DNA of 64,000 nt from an uncultured Clostridia bacterium (GCA_947168885.1 CAMVNQ010000007.1:124001-188000); one strand, 5' to 3'. Shown: positions 42,187-51,641, counted from the stretch's first letter. Notes: generated by a model not told the origin, from the letters alone. Translations and numbers: made by a program.

Positions 42187-43551
42187 TCATTTGGTTTTTT
42201 CCTTGTCCTTTTCGCGCTGGAACTCGATGTCCGGCATAGCGAGCTGTACGCGGTCGGGGAGCTCGTGTGTCGTTCCCTCAAACGACGGGAGCTTAGACCA
42301 TGTAATGACGGTATCCGAAGCCATAGCGCTTTTGAAAAGATCAAGGCTCATCTTCTGCTCGTTTATCATGGGTATTCCGACGAGCGTTGTGTTCTTCCAG
42401 ATGAACTCGCCGTTCCACGGCATATAGTAGAGCCACTTGACGTCCGCGATATTCTTCGCGAGCTCTTCGGGGTCGGGGATATATCCGCACTCCGACAGCG
42501 CAAGCATCTTTCCGTCCGCGCTCATTTCCTTGAGCCGTCTGTAATCCCCGCCGAGAACGGTGTGATCCTCTGAGGTCGGATAAACGTCGATACCCGCTAT
42601 GTCATAGGTGTTTTTGTGGACTTCGTTCTTGCTTGTCTGTCCGTTCCATACCCAGATAAGGTTAGTAAGTTTATGATAGTTTTCGAGCCTGTCGTAGATC
42701 ATATACCAGAGCTTCTGGTAATACTGCTCCTTGACCTGCTCCTTGTTCTGTATTCCCCACCAGAACCAGCTGCCGCTTGCCTCGTGGAGCGGTCTCCAGA
42801 GCACCGGAACGCCTGCCGCTTCGAGCCTCTGGAGCTCATGCGCGATAAGGTCGATGTCGTGTACGGCACGTTCGTATTCCTTTGTTCCGGGGGTAACGGC
42901 TTTCGCAATATCGAACGTTGTTCCCGGGTCGCCGTTCTGAGCTCCGGGTACATAGAACGAGGTCGCGCTGTCGGGATCGTTTATGTCACGCGGAACGTTC
43001 CAGTGCCAGCAGAAGCAGACGATACCGCCGGACTTGGTATGCCAGTCGATAGCCATCTGCGTCCAGTCGGAATTGTCGCCGAATTTTGTGGTTCTGAAGA
43101 TGAAATCGAAGCCTTTAAGAGCGGGCAGATCTTCGGTGTAGTAGTAGTACGCGAGGGATTCTCTGTCCTGCTCGTTTCCGAGCTGCTGTCCCGCGATGAC
43201 CTGCTTGCCGTAGATGCTTTTCATCCAGCGGTAAAGTTCGAGAGTTTCGGGATTCGTGTTGTCCGAGACAGGGTGATCGTCGGAGACCGTCTTTGCGTCA
43301 AGCTGCTTTATGAGTGCGTCAAAGTCGGTTTGATATGAAAGCGCAACAGTCATATCAACGTCACCGTCGGCTGTCATAGCGACAGGGTTCGAGAGCGGGG
43401 CAGGGGTCGCAGCTTCTGTCGTCTGTGCCGCAGTCGTCGTTTCTGCGGGAGCATCGGTCTGTGCGGGCGTATTCCCGCCGCAGCCGGAGATCGCAAGAGT
43501 GCAGACTGTAAGAAGTGCGAGTGCGGATGTAAGCTTGTTTATCTTTGCCAT
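42187..43551 (-). CDS. GH26 beta-mannanase lipoprotein
   Basis: 454 residues: lipoprotein signal ending AISGC (lipobox), a Thr/Ala/Glu linker, then a glycoside hydrolase family 26 domain. The acid/base Glu sits in WRPLHEASGSWFWWG near residue 255 and the nucleophile Glu in ALSECGYIP near residue 350. Surrounding aromatic residues (CFCWHWNVP; YYMPWNGEF) fit a mannan-binding cleft. It should cut beta-1,4-mannan at the cell surface. TTGGAGAA precedes the ATG. Confidence 0.92.
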   Translation of the reverse strand: MAKINKLTSALALLTVCTLAISGCGGNTPAQTDAPAETTTAAQTTEAATPAPLSNPVAMTADGDVDMTVALSYQTDFDALIKQLDAKTVSDDHPVSDNTNPETLELYRWMKSIYGKQVIAGQQLGNEQDRESLAYYYYTEDLPALKGFDFIFRTTKFGDNSDWTQMAIDWHTKSGGIVCFCWHWNVPRDINDPDSATSFYVPGAQNGDPGTTFDIAKAVTPGTKEYERAVHDIDLIAHELQRLEAAGVPVLWRPLHEASGSWFWWGIQNKEQVKEQYYQKLWYMIYDRLENYHKLTNLIWVWNGQTSKNEVHKNTYDIAGIDVYPTSEDHTVLGGDYRRLKEMSADGKMLALSECGYIPDPEELAKNIADVKWLYYMPWNGEFIWKNTTLVGIPMINEQKMSLDLFKSAMASDTVITWSKLPSFEGTTHELPDRVQLAMPDIEFQREKDKEKTK

Positions 43552-43632
43552 GGTTATTCTCCAATCAATAGTAATCTTATGTTGTTTTACAAAGGGGTGC
43601 GAGGCGGTCGGAAAGCCCCGGGAAAGGTCGTT

Positions 43633-44193
43633 TCACTTGTCGTACATGAAAAAGTCGTCCTTCAGAAACATATTCAGTACGCGTGTTATCACAAACGATG
43701 ACCGCGAAAGAAACCTGTCGCGCATCTCCTCGGCTTTCTTTTCGTCGGGAGCGTAAAGCTTCATATCAAGTATCGTGTCGCCGTTCATCTCGTTCAGGAA
43801 TTTCACGTTGAGATCATATCTGTCCCGCTTGCGGTCGTAAAGTATGTCACAGCGCACCGAGCGTTCTCGGTCGTTTCTCGTGAGTACTCTGTTGCCCTCT
43901 GCGACCGTCTTTTCCTTCATAGACGGGGTGAGGTGCGAGTTAAGATCGGTTGCAATTTTTCTTCCCTCGTCAAGAAGATAATAGATGCTTTCGCCGTTTT
44001 TCGGGTCTTTCTTTTCGCCGATAAGCCGCTTTTCAAGCATGAACCCGATGCTTCCCATTATCTCGAAATATTCGTTCGGAAAAGAAGAGAGGATTATCTC
44101 CCCGATGACGCTTTCGTGAAGCTCACCGAAGCTGTATAGTATAAAACAGAAATAGACGCATACATCTACTCTTTCATCTTTTTCATTGTTCAA
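43633..44193 (-). CDS. DUF4364-like winged-helix protein
   Basis: 186 residues, TTG start with AGGTGA 6 nt upstream. The first 80 residues form helices plus a small beta wing (LHESVIGEIILSSFPNEYFEIMGSIGFMLEKRLIG...YYLLDEGRKIATDL), the pattern of the DUF4364 family of clostridial winged-helix proteins. No targets are known. Confidence 0.65.
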   Translation of the reverse strand: MNNEKDERVDVCVYFCFILYSFGELHESVIGEIILSSFPNEYFEIMGSIGFMLEKRLIGEKKDPKNGESIYYLLDEGRKIATDLNSHLTPSMKEKTVAEGNRVLTRNDRERSVRCDILYDRKRDRYDLNVKFLNEMNGDTILDMKLYAPDEKKAEEMRDRFLSRSSFVITRVLNMFLKDDFFMYDK

Positions 44194-44645
44194 TTTGGTT
44201 CACCTGTATACAGAATGTTATTGCAAATACTGTCGGGTAAGCGGTAAATGCGCTTACGCGCTGATGAGGCGCCGAGTCTGTCGGTCAGCCCCTCTGCCGC
44301 TTTTGCTTTGCAAAAGCTCCACCTCCCCGCTAACGGGGAGACACCTCAAACTCCGCCGGAGCTTCGCCCCGGACTCGACCCGTTGCAGGATGCAACGTAG
44401 TTGAACGTCCAAAGCGCACACGATGTGCGCATAAAAGCGTGCAACGAAAGGCATCCGCCTTGGATCCAAGGACGCGTTTCGGTCGCTTGCGCTTGAGATT
44501 TTCCGGGGGCTCCGCCCCTCTCGACCCCGCCAGGGCTTATTCAGCCCTGGACCCGAACCAGCGTGACGCTGGACCCATGCCGCTCCGCGCCAGCGTGACG
44601 CTGGACCCATGCCGCTCCGCGGAGATTCGTGAGTCACATCAAAGA
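44194..44645. repeat. Gene-free, GC-rich repeat spacer
   Basis: It holds palindromes typical of mobile intergenic repeats: GCTTTTGCTTTGCAAAAGC (about 44299), CTCCCCGCTAACGGGGAG (about 44324), TCCGCCGGAGC, GGGGGCTCCGCCCC (about 44504), AGGGCT...AGCCCT, and the tandem 32-mer listed separately. Open frames here are repeat-derived and rejected. The downstream edge abuts aroC's stop codon. Confidence 0.65.
44558..44621 (+). repeat. Perfect 32-bp tandem duplication
   Basis: The unit CCAGCGTGACGCTGG...CTCCGCG occurs at 44558-44589 and 44590-44621 without change. Each unit contains the palindrome CCAGCGTGACGCTGG. Only two copies, no spacers, hence not CRISPR. Confidence 0.9.
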
Positions 44646-45722
44646 TCATACGAGAAACGAAAGTATTGCGATATTGGCTGCGGCTTCTACCGCCGGAACG
44701 GCTCTCGGAACAATACAAGCGTCATGTCTGCCTTTTATCACAAGCTCCGCGTCTTTATTGCGCTTGAAATCAACAGTCTGCTGCGGCTGAGCGATAGACG
44801 GGGTGGGCTTTACCGCCGCCGTGAATATCACCGGCATTCCGCTTGAAATTCCGCCGAAAATACCGCCGTTGTTATTGGTCTTTGTTTTCACTGTATCGCC
44901 CGCCATGTACATAGCGTCGTTCGCCTGCGAGCCGCGCATTTCCGCAAATCCGAACCCTTTTCCGAATGCGACAGCCTTTATCGCGGGAATGCCGAATACC
45001 GCCGTTGAGATACGGTTTTCAAGCCCGTCGAACATCGGCGAACCGATCCCCGCGGGAAGTCCCGTAACTGCGCATTCAATAATGCCGCCGACAGAATCGA
45101 GGTCATTTGCCGCCGCGTGAACGCGGGCTTTCATCTCGTCCGCCTTAGCTTCGTTGATAAGCGGCATCTCCGCTTTTTTCACGCGCTCCATGAGTTCCGT
45201 GGAAACATCGAGCGGGTCGAAAGCGTCGTCATAAACCCCGTCGATAGCAAGAATATGCGCACAGCTCAATATCCCGCGCTGTTCGAGTACCTGCGCACAG
45301 ACAGCCCCCGCGAAAACAAGCGGAGCCGTAAGCCTTCCGGAAAAATGACCTCCACCGCGCGGGTCGTTCGCGCCTTTGTAGCGCATAAATCCGGTATAGT
45401 CCGCGTGCCCGGGACGCGCCTCGGTCGAGATGTTGCCGTAGTCCTGCGAGCGTGTGTCGGTATTGCGTATAACAGCCGCGAGAGGTGTTCCGGTAGTCTT
45501 TCCGTTATAGAAGCCCGAGAGTATTTCGGGAGTGTCCTTTTCGCTGCGGCGGGTGCTCATTCCGTCCTTTTTCGGAGCGCGTCTTGCCATAAAATCGAGT
45601 ATTTTCTCCATATCGAGCTCCACGCCGGAGGGAAGTCCGTTTATGACTGCGCCGATACCCGCGCCGTGGGATTCTCCGAATATCGAGACGGATAAATTGC
45701 CGAAATTGAGTTCAGATGACAT
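44646..45722 (-). CDS. aroC: Chorismate synthase
   Basis: 358 residues: GESHGAGIGAVINGLPSG at the start, GRLTAPLVFAGAVC, and RSDPAC-type C-terminal equivalent GRHDACIVPRAVPAVEA. The enzyme makes chorismate from EPSP with reduced FMN. It overlaps aroA by 11 nt. The C-terminus is short but complete. Confidence 0.95.
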   Translation of the reverse strand: MSSELNFGNLSVSIFGESHGAGIGAVINGLPSGVELDMEKILDFMARRAPKKDGMSTRRSEKDTPEILSGFYNGKTTGTPLAAVIRNTDTRSQDYGNISTEARPGHADYTGFMRYKGANDPRGGGHFSGRLTAPLVFAGAVCAQVLEQRGILSCAHILAIDGVYDDAFDPLDVSTELMERVKKAEMPLINEAKADEMKARVHAAANDLDSVGGIIECAVTGLPAGIGSPMFDGLENRISTAVFGIPAIKAVAFGKGFGFAEMRGSQANDAMYMAGDTVKTKTNNNGGIFGGISSGMPVIFTAAVKPTPSIAQPQQTVDFKRNKDAELVIKGRHDACIVPRAVPAVEAAANIAILSFLV

Positions 45723-46926
45723 CGTACTTACCTCCGAGCGTTGAAAAATCGTCGAAAAATCCGGGATATGACTTCGATACGCATTCCGCGCCGCGTATCA
45801 TAAGCGGCTCTGTGCAGCGCTGTGATGCTATCGCGAGGGACATCGCGATCCTGTGGTCGCTGTATGTTATGCAGTCCCCGCCGTGAAGCTCCTTAACGCC
45901 GTGTATCGTGAGACTGTCGGCGCCTTCTTCTATGTTTGCGCCGAGCTTGTTCAGTTCCGTGCTTATCGCCGCGAGCCGGTCGCATTCCTTTATCCGTAAG
46001 CGGGCGCAGTTCGTGATATGGCTCGTTCCGTCCGCGAAGCACGCAAGCACCGTGAGTATCGGCACAAGGTCGGGAATGTTCTCTGCGTCAACGTCGAAAG
46101 CTTTCCCGCCGTTGTTCATGAAGTCGCGTGTTATCTCTATTATCACACGGTCGCCCTGAACGCTCTCATAGTTGAGGTTCACGGGCTCGGTGCTTCCGCC
46201 GATGGCGTTCGCGACAAGGAAAAACGCCGCCTGCGACATATCCGCTTCGACCGTGTATTCACGTGGCGTGAAAGCTGCACCGGCGTTTACGGCGAAGTCG
46301 TCCTCGCCGATATTTACGGGACAGCCGAAAGTGTTCATGACATCTGCCGTAAGCTCGGCGTAGGGGCGGGACTGAAGCTCCGATGTGAGCTTAATCACGC
46401 TGTCCCCGCCGATAAGCGGGAGCGCGAGCATATAACCCGTGATGAACTGGGAGGAGATGTCGCCGGTAACGGGGAACTCTCCGCCCGTAAGCTTTCCGCT
46501 TATCGTGTACGGCATACGCTCAGTATCAAAAGTAACGCCGTGCTTCGGAAATTCCTCAAGATACGGCGTTATCGGGCGGTTAGGCAGATTCGCCTTTCCG
46601 CGGAATGTTGTCTTTGTGCCGAGAGCGGCGGCTATCGGTATCATGAACCGCAGCGTAGAACCGCTTTCGTTGCAGTCTATATCCGCTTCTTTCGCGGGCT
46701 TTTTTATCCCTTCAACAGTGGTCTTTTCACCGTCCTTTGAGATATGCGCGCCAAGTGCGGTGAGCGCGTTTGCGGTAGCTTCTGTGTCCTCACAGCCAAG
46801 CACGTTGTGCAGAACGCTTTTTCCGTCTGCGAGAGCCGCGCATATCAGCGCTCTGTGGGATATGCTTTTTGACGCGGGAACGGTTATTCTGCCGTGAAGA
46901 AGAGAGGGTGTGATCTTTAAATCCAT
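45712..46926 (-). CDS. aroA: 3-phosphoshikimate 1-carboxyvinyltransferase (EPSP synthase)
   Basis: 404 residues, slightly shorter than the usual 427. Motifs are ITVPASKSISHRALICAALA, NESGSTLRFMIPIAA, LQSRPYAELT and IKECDRLAAISTELNKLG. It provides the substrate for the overlapping aroC. Note the FRGKANLPNRPI segment in place of the more common TGxxRLxxRPM. The start has no strong ribosome site beyond a weak AAGGATTAT. Confidence 0.93.
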   Translation of the reverse strand: MDLKITPSLLHGRITVPASKSISHRALICAALADGKSVLHNVLGCEDTEATANALTALGAHISKDGEKTTVEGIKKPAKEADIDCNESGSTLRFMIPIAAALGTKTTFRGKANLPNRPITPYLEEFPKHGVTFDTERMPYTISGKLTGGEFPVTGDISSQFITGYMLALPLIGGDSVIKLTSELQSRPYAELTADVMNTFGCPVNIGEDDFAVNAGAAFTPREYTVEADMSQAAFFLVANAIGGSTEPVNLNYESVQGDRVIIEITRDFMNNGGKAFDVDAENIPDLVPILTVLACFADGTSHITNCARLRIKECDRLAAISTELNKLGANIEEGADSLTIHGVKELHGGDCITYSDHRIAMSLAIASQRCTEPLMIRGAECVSKSYPGFFDDFSTLGGKYDVI

Positions 46927-46961
46927 AATAATCCTTCAGAAAAAATGAATAATTATATTCG

Positions 46962-47102
46962 TTGAATGCGCGAAGCGCATTGGGAGGCGCCCTGCGCCCG
47001 CGGGGGTCGAGGGGGCGGCGTAAGCCACCTCGTCGGGGTCATAGGGGCGAAGCCCCTATCATAGTATGCTTCAAAGGGGTTTGGGGGCGAAGCCCCCAAT
47101 AT
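46962..47102. repeat. GC-rich nested palindromes between VOC gene and aroA
   Basis: GCGCGAAGCGC, TAGGGGCGAAGCCCCTA and TTGGGGGCGAAGCCCCCAA occur in series. The shared GGGGCGAAGCCCC core and the related GGGGGCTCCGCCCC at 44.5 kb mark a dispersed REP-like family. It could also terminate the VOC-upstream or aroA-downstream transcripts, but there is no T-run. Confidence 0.6.
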
Positions 47103-47513
47103 TCAGCCTTGGCGCTGTTCAAACGGTCTGTTGAACGAGCCTATCTCTATGAGGTTGCCCTCGGGGTCGGCTATATAGCAGGTGCGCTGTCCCCACGGTT
47201 CGTCCGTCGGCGGAAGTATCGGCTGTGCGCCTTTCGCGACGGCTTTCTCATACTCGGAATCGACTTCGCCGAAAGTATCGACGTAGAGCGCGATCTCGTA
47301 GTGACCGTTAACGCCGCCGGGGTAATCGAATTTCCTGTTCACCATTTTCTCGAACGACTTTCTCGGGTAAAGCATGAAAAGCGTGTTGTCCTTTATGAGA
47401 TATACGTTCTGTGCATCTTCGTTCTCCTTTATCTCAAAGCCGAGAACGTCGCGGTAAAAGCGTATCATCGTGCCCATATCGTTCACCATAATCCCGAATC
47501 CGTCAAGTCTCAT
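47103..47513 (-). CDS. VOC (glyoxalase-like) family protein
   Basis: 136 residues with paired beta-alpha-beta-beta-beta units (MRLDGFGIMVNDMGTMIRFY...DVLGFEI; HYEIALYVDTFGEVDSEYEKAVAKG; CYIADPEGNLIEIGSF). The metal-ligand pattern is partly kept (final Glu in NLIEIG). Such proteins include glyoxalases, dioxygenases and drug-binding proteins; specificity is unknown. Confidence 0.82.
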   Translation of the reverse strand: MRLDGFGIMVNDMGTMIRFYRDVLGFEIKENEDAQNVYLIKDNTLFMLYPRKSFEKMVNRKFDYPGGVNGHYEIALYVDTFGEVDSEYEKAVAKGAQPILPPTDEPWGQRTCYIADPEGNLIEIGSFNRPFEQRQG

Positions 47514-47533
47514 AGATGCTCCTTATATTCCTG

Positions 47534-48586
47534 TTATTCCGTTACAAGCTTTTTATATTCATTTATCGGCATTTTCACGATCTCTGCCTTTCCGATCGTC
47601 TTGCAGATTATCACGTTAATGTCGTCCGAGAAGCGCTTCTTGTCGTTGACCGAGTTCGCGAAAAGCGTTTCGGCGGGTATATCCACCGACCACGGAAGCC
47701 CGTTCACTTCAAGACACGCTTTAAGCCTGTCGCTGATGTTTTCTGTGATGATGCCGTGCTTTTCGGCTGCCTTTGTGAGAAGGTACATACCGACCGCCAC
47801 AGCTTTCCCGTGGGAAAGTCCGCAGAAATTCTGCGTCTTTTCTATCGAATGACCGAGGGTGTGACCGAAGTTCAGTATCATTCTGAGTCCCTTGTCCGTC
47901 TCGTCCGTCTCGACTACCTGACGCTTGATGTCGATGCACTCGGTAACGAGCTCTTCAAGGTGTTCCTTAATATTGCCGGACGCGATAAGCTCAAAAAGCT
48001 TTTCCGACCAGATCATTCCGTACTTCACCGATTCGCCCATTCCGTCGTCAAAGAAATCGGCGGGAAGCGTCGCGAGCGTATCTATGTCGGAGAGCACGAG
48101 TTTCGGCTGCTTGAACGCACCTACGAGGTTCTTGCCCGCAGGGATATCTACCGCAGTCTTGCCGCCCACCGAGCTGTCCACCTGTGCGAGCAGGGAAGTG
48201 GGCACCTGCACATAATCTATCCCGCGGAGATAAGTTGCCGCGGCAAATCCCGCCATATCGCCGGTAACTCCGCCGCCGAGGGCGATTATGCTGTCAGAGC
48301 GTGTGATGTTTGAAGCCGCGAGGAACGCATATAAATTCAGCAGCGTTTCGTGGCTCTTGCTCTGTTCGCCGTGGGGGAACACGAATTCATTTACATCAAA
48401 TCCCGCGGCTTCGAGGTTCTTTCTTAATGCTTCACCGTGAAGCGGATAAACGTTGTCGTCCGAGACAATGACCGTTCTGCGGCTTTTGAGAACTTCGGAG
48501 ATGTAGCTCCCCGCGTCCTTCAGTATGCCGTGCCCGACTATGACATCGTAGCTCTGTGATGCTGCATTGACTGTAATTCTTTTCAT
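47534..48586 (-). CDS. aroB: 3-dehydroquinate synthase
   Basis: 350 residues: NAD-binding ALGGGVTGDMAGFAAATYLRG, QVPTSLLAQVDSSVGGKTA and metal-binding NFGHTLGHSIEK plus GLSHGKAVAVGM. The second step of the shikimate pathway. It is 20 nt upstream of the VOC gene, so aroB, the VOC gene, aroA and aroC may form one unit split by the repeat spacer. Confidence 0.95.
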   Translation of the reverse strand: MKRITVNAASQSYDVIVGHGILKDAGSYISEVLKSRRTVIVSDDNVYPLHGEALRKNLEAAGFDVNEFVFPHGEQSKSHETLLNLYAFLAASNITRSDSIIALGGGVTGDMAGFAAATYLRGIDYVQVPTSLLAQVDSSVGGKTAVDIPAGKNLVGAFKQPKLVLSDIDTLATLPADFFDDGMGESVKYGMIWSEKLFELIASGNIKEHLEELVTECIDIKRQVVETDETDKGLRMILNFGHTLGHSIEKTQNFCGLSHGKAVAVGMYLLTKAAEKHGIITENISDRLKACLEVNGLPWSVDIPAETLFANSVNDKKRFSDDINVIICKTIGKAEIVKMPINEYKKLVTE

Positions 48587-48590
48587 TCTG

Positions 48591-49766
48591 TTACCTGTTT
48601 CTGTTGATGATTTTCAGTTTGTTGAGGTTGATGCCGTGAAGCCGGTCGTCGTCGAACTCGTCATCGATGATGATCGGAGGATAATCCGTCGGTATGGGAG
48701 AGTAGTATATATATCTGTAATATTCTGCTTCCACAAGTTCTGGCTTGCAATATACCATAAATACGTAATATCCGCAGGTATATACCTTGTCGATAACACT
48801 TATATCCGCAGAACCGAAACGACTTTCGGCTGTTTCTTCATACCATTCTTTCACCTTGCTGTCGGTTTCGAGATATGCCATGAACTCTTCGGCGGAGATT
48901 TCGTCAAAGCCGATCTTTCTGTATTCCCCGTACACATCGATAACGGCGGGAAGATACTGATAACCAAGAGAAGCATGGTCGAGCCGATATAAAACGCCGT
49001 TCTCGGAATACTGAATATCCGTCGCCGAGCCGATGATCTCAAAGGACGAGCCGTTCACGGTCTTTATCAGATTTACACCGCTCGATAGAGGCGTGAAGCC
49101 TGTACGCTCCTTTAATATCATAAACTCACCGCAATCCCATAGCTCTTCGATTTTGTCGTGTTCGGAGCCGTTCGCGCCGCTTTGAAAGCTATCCGTACCG
49201 TCCGGCATTATCCCGCCGCTTATGATCTCGGATATATCTCCGTTCTGCCCGTCAACGTAATACAGAACGCAGCCGACAGCGTAGGAATAATCGTCGCCTG
49301 CCTCGGGAGTGTATGCAAGATTTACCGCGAGATCGTCTGTTCCGTCCTTGTTGAGATCGAAGATATGACCTCTGACAAATCTTATATCGTCAGCCGAGAG
49401 GATCTGCGTTTCGTAAATATTATTGAGAGCCGCGATAGCTTCCGTGTGTTCATCGTAACATTTGTTTTTCAGCGCGTTGACTGTATCTTCATGTCCGAAA
49501 AGCGCTTCGTCGGTGATCTCTTCGACGGGTGTCACGGCAAAGTCAAAAGCGTCAATGCTCTTGCCGATCGTGTTTTCTTCCGTATTGGCGGCAGTCGTTT
49601 TCTCTGTCACCGACACTGTTGCTGCGGCTGTTGTCGTAGTCGTTGTTTCGGCCGGAGCGGGAGCCGTTGTCGTGCTTGTTTCTGCGGTTTTCTGTCCCGC
49701 GCAGGAACCGGATGCCGTAATAACACACAGTGCTGCAAGCACGGAAAAGATACGTTTTCCGATCAT
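48591..49766 (-). CDS. Lipoprotein of unknown function with Thr-rich linker
   Basis: 391 residues: signal peptide with lipobox ASGSC, a Thr/Ala-rich linker (about 26-68), then a soluble domain with IFDLNKDGTDDLAVNL (a calcium-type DxNxDGxxD loop) and repeated beta strands. The linker style matches the SGNH hydrolase and GH26 lipoproteins in this window. The loop suggests an FG-GAP/VCBS-like fold, but no enzyme motif is visible. It overlaps the radical SAM gene by 1 nt. Confidence 0.75.
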   Translation of the reverse strand: MIGKRIFSVLAALCVITASGSCAGQKTAETSTTTAPAPAETTTTTTAAATVSVTEKTTAANTEENTIGKSIDAFDFAVTPVEEITDEALFGHEDTVNALKNKCYDEHTEAIAALNNIYETQILSADDIRFVRGHIFDLNKDGTDDLAVNLAYTPEAGDDYSYAVGCVLYYVDGQNGDISEIISGGIMPDGTDSFQSGANGSEHDKIEELWDCGEFMILKERTGFTPLSSGVNLIKTVNGSSFEIIGSATDIQYSENGVLYRLDHASLGYQYLPAVIDVYGEYRKIGFDEISAEEFMAYLETDSKVKEWYEETAESRFGSADISVIDKVYTCGYYVFMVYCKPELVEAEYYRYIYYSPIPTDYPPIIIDDEFDDDRLHGINLNKLKIINRNR

Positions 49767-51286
49767 TACTTCTTTACTTCCTTCATAGTCTTGTTCTTTA
49801 AGAAGATGAAGAGTTTCGGCGAGACTTTCTTGAGCACCTTCTTTGCCCAGATGAACGCGTCCTCTTTGGCTTTCGCGGTCTTATAGAGGAATTTGCGCGG
49901 ATAGTGCTTTGAGGTTATCTTCTTGTCGAGCTTGGCTTCCTTCTTCGCGGCTTCCTCGGGCGGAAGAGCGTAGATAGCCTTGTATTTCCTTACAAGCTTG
50001 TTGAAGTTGTATGCGATATAGAGAATGTCGTACTTCGGGTACTGCGGCATACGGAGCTGAACGGGGTCGTTGGGGTCAACCGTGGGGTCGATGAATCCGC
50101 CGTCGCGGGCTGTCTTTTCGAGGATAGTCATAGGGTAGGGGTAGAAGATATTCGGTATTACCTTATCGACATCAAGCTTTGCGTTGAGCTTTATGGTTTC
50201 GAGAGAGAGCTCTATCGTCTCATACGGCAGACCTACGATATTATAGGTAAGCGCGGTTATCTTGTACTTTCTGAACCACTTTGCCTGCTGAATGAGCATA
50301 TCGTTCTTCATGTTGCGGTGCAGGTACTTGCGGCGGAATTCCTCGTTGCCGTTCTCAAGACCGATATCTATCATGTAGCAGCCGCCGTCTTTGAGCATAC
50401 TTACCATTTCCTCGTCGAGAACGTCGAAACGCAGGTTGCAGTTGAACGGAAGGTTTATGCGCTCGATGTACATGGGCATGAATTCATAGAACCAGTCCTT
50501 GTACATATTGAAGATAGCGTCACGGAACTCGATGAACTTGATGAACGGGTACTTTTTAATAAGGAGTTCAAGAAGCTCGATAGACTTTTCGGGGCTTCTG
50601 AAGCGGCAGTACTTCTTCTTGTTCGGGTAGATGTTGCGGAACTGTGAGTTGCCGCAGTATGTGCAGCTGAACAGACATCCGCGGGAGAGCATTACCATTG
50701 CTGTGAAGTTCTTCGAGCGGTCGAGGTTCGGATAGTCGAAAAGGTCGAAATCGGGGAAGGGAAGCTCGTCGAGGTCTTCAATAAGCGGGCGGACGGGGTT
50801 TTTCTTGTAAGTTCCGTCGGGAAGGTTGAAGTGAAGGCTCAGTATATCCGTGCGCATCTCTCCGTCGCGCATGGAGTCCATAAGTTCGAGTATCGGGTAT
50901 TCGCCCTCGCCCTCGCAGACTATGTCGATACCGCGTATCTTCGCACACTCGTCGGGAACGAGGATAGCGTGATAGCCGCCGATAAGCACAGGAATATCGG
51001 GCATGGTGTCGTCGAGCCAGCCGCACATCTCGGTGATGAACGGTATAGCCGTGGTACGCGCCGTAAATCCGATAAGGTCGGGCTCGAAGCTTTTTACCTT
51101 GTCGAGAAATTCCTGACGTTCGGGCATATATAGCTCGTGATAGAGCTTGACGTCATGACCGCCGCCCTTTACGACCGCGGATATGGAAGCGAGACCTTCG
51201 CTGTAGTTTCCGAGCTTGTTTTTGCTGTATTTATCCTCTTCAAGGAAGTCGGGGTAGATAAGCAGTAATCTCTTTTGTTCAGCCAT
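49766..51286 (-). CDS. B12-binding-domain radical SAM protein
   Basis: 506 residues from the ATG at 51284-51286 (MAEQKRLLLIYPDF) with AAAGGGAA upstream; the ten-codon extension starts with GTG and is less likely. An N-terminal cobalamin-binding-like fold (GLASISAVVKGGGHDVKLYHE, PDLIGFTARTTAIPF, GGYHAILVPDE; ~1-140) is followed by a radical SAM barrel with the cluster motif SRGCLFSCTYCG near residue 200. Family members methylate or rearrange lipids, sugars or peptides; the substrate is unknown. A basic tail (KKVSPKLFIFLKNKTMKEVKK) may contact the membrane. Confidence 0.85.
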   Translation of the reverse strand: MAEQKRLLLIYPDFLEEDKYSKNKLGNYSEGLASISAVVKGGGHDVKLYHELYMPERQEFLDKVKSFEPDLIGFTARTTAIPFITEMCGWLDDTMPDIPVLIGGYHAILVPDECAKIRGIDIVCEGEGEYPILELMDSMRDGEMRTDILSLHFNLPDGTYKKNPVRPLIEDLDELPFPDFDLFDYPNLDRSKNFTAMVMLSRGCLFSCTYCGNSQFRNIYPNKKKYCRFRSPEKSIELLELLIKKYPFIKFIEFRDAIFNMYKDWFYEFMPMYIERINLPFNCNLRFDVLDEEMVSMLKDGGCYMIDIGLENGNEEFRRKYLHRNMKNDMLIQQAKWFRKYKITALTYNIVGLPYETIELSLETIKLNAKLDVDKVIPNIFYPYPMTILEKTARDGGFIDPTVDPNDPVQLRMPQYPKYDILYIAYNFNKLVRKYKAIYALPPEEAAKKEAKLDKKITSKHYPRKFLYKTAKAKEDAFIWAKKVLKKVSPKLFIFLKNKTMKEVKK

Positions 51287-51484
51287 TTTAATATTCCCTT
51301 TCTTAATACGACCCACAAATGCAAAATTGTTGTGGTGCGCTTTGCGCGTAATATCTGATATGAATTATAAAATTTCATTGGGCGTAATCATACATATTAT
51401 ATTTTACCTCAAAACGCATAAAAAGTCAAGTGTTTCGGCATATTTTGTATAATAAATACAGACAAAACCATATATATTGATAAA

Positions 51485-51641
51485 GGGAACCTCTAAAAAC
51501 TCATTTGAGAGAAAAAGAGCTACTTGCACCGATAGCTGCGTCAAGCCTCCTCACCGTGCGCCAGCACGCTTTCGGAGCCTCTCCTTGCTCTCGGCACAAT
51601 TATCTCATTTTCTCTTTTCAAAGCGGTTTTTAGAGGTGCCC
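51485..51641. mobile_element. 157-bp MITE-like element
   Basis: 16-bp terminal inverted repeats GGGAACCTCTAAAAAC (51485-51500) and GTTTTTAGAGGTGCCC (51626-51641) match at 15 of 16 positions. TAAA flanks both sides (51481-51484, 51642-51645) and looks like a target duplication. The interior has no gene. Single ends of the same type are at 11274-11286 and 37237-37250. The mobilising transposase is not in the window. Confidence 0.8.

Noticed and set aside
44558-44621. CRISPR array
   Set aside because: Only two directly abutting 32-bp units, no spacers, no cas genes in the window.
44254-44718. 154-codon minus-strand frame in the repeat spacer
   Set aside because: Composed of GC-rich palindromes and the 32-bp tandem repeat; overlaps the end of aroC; low-complexity Arg/Ser product.
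46962-47852. 296-codon plus-strand frame across the VOC gene
   Set aside because: Begins in REP-like repeats and runs antisense to the VOC and aroB genes.
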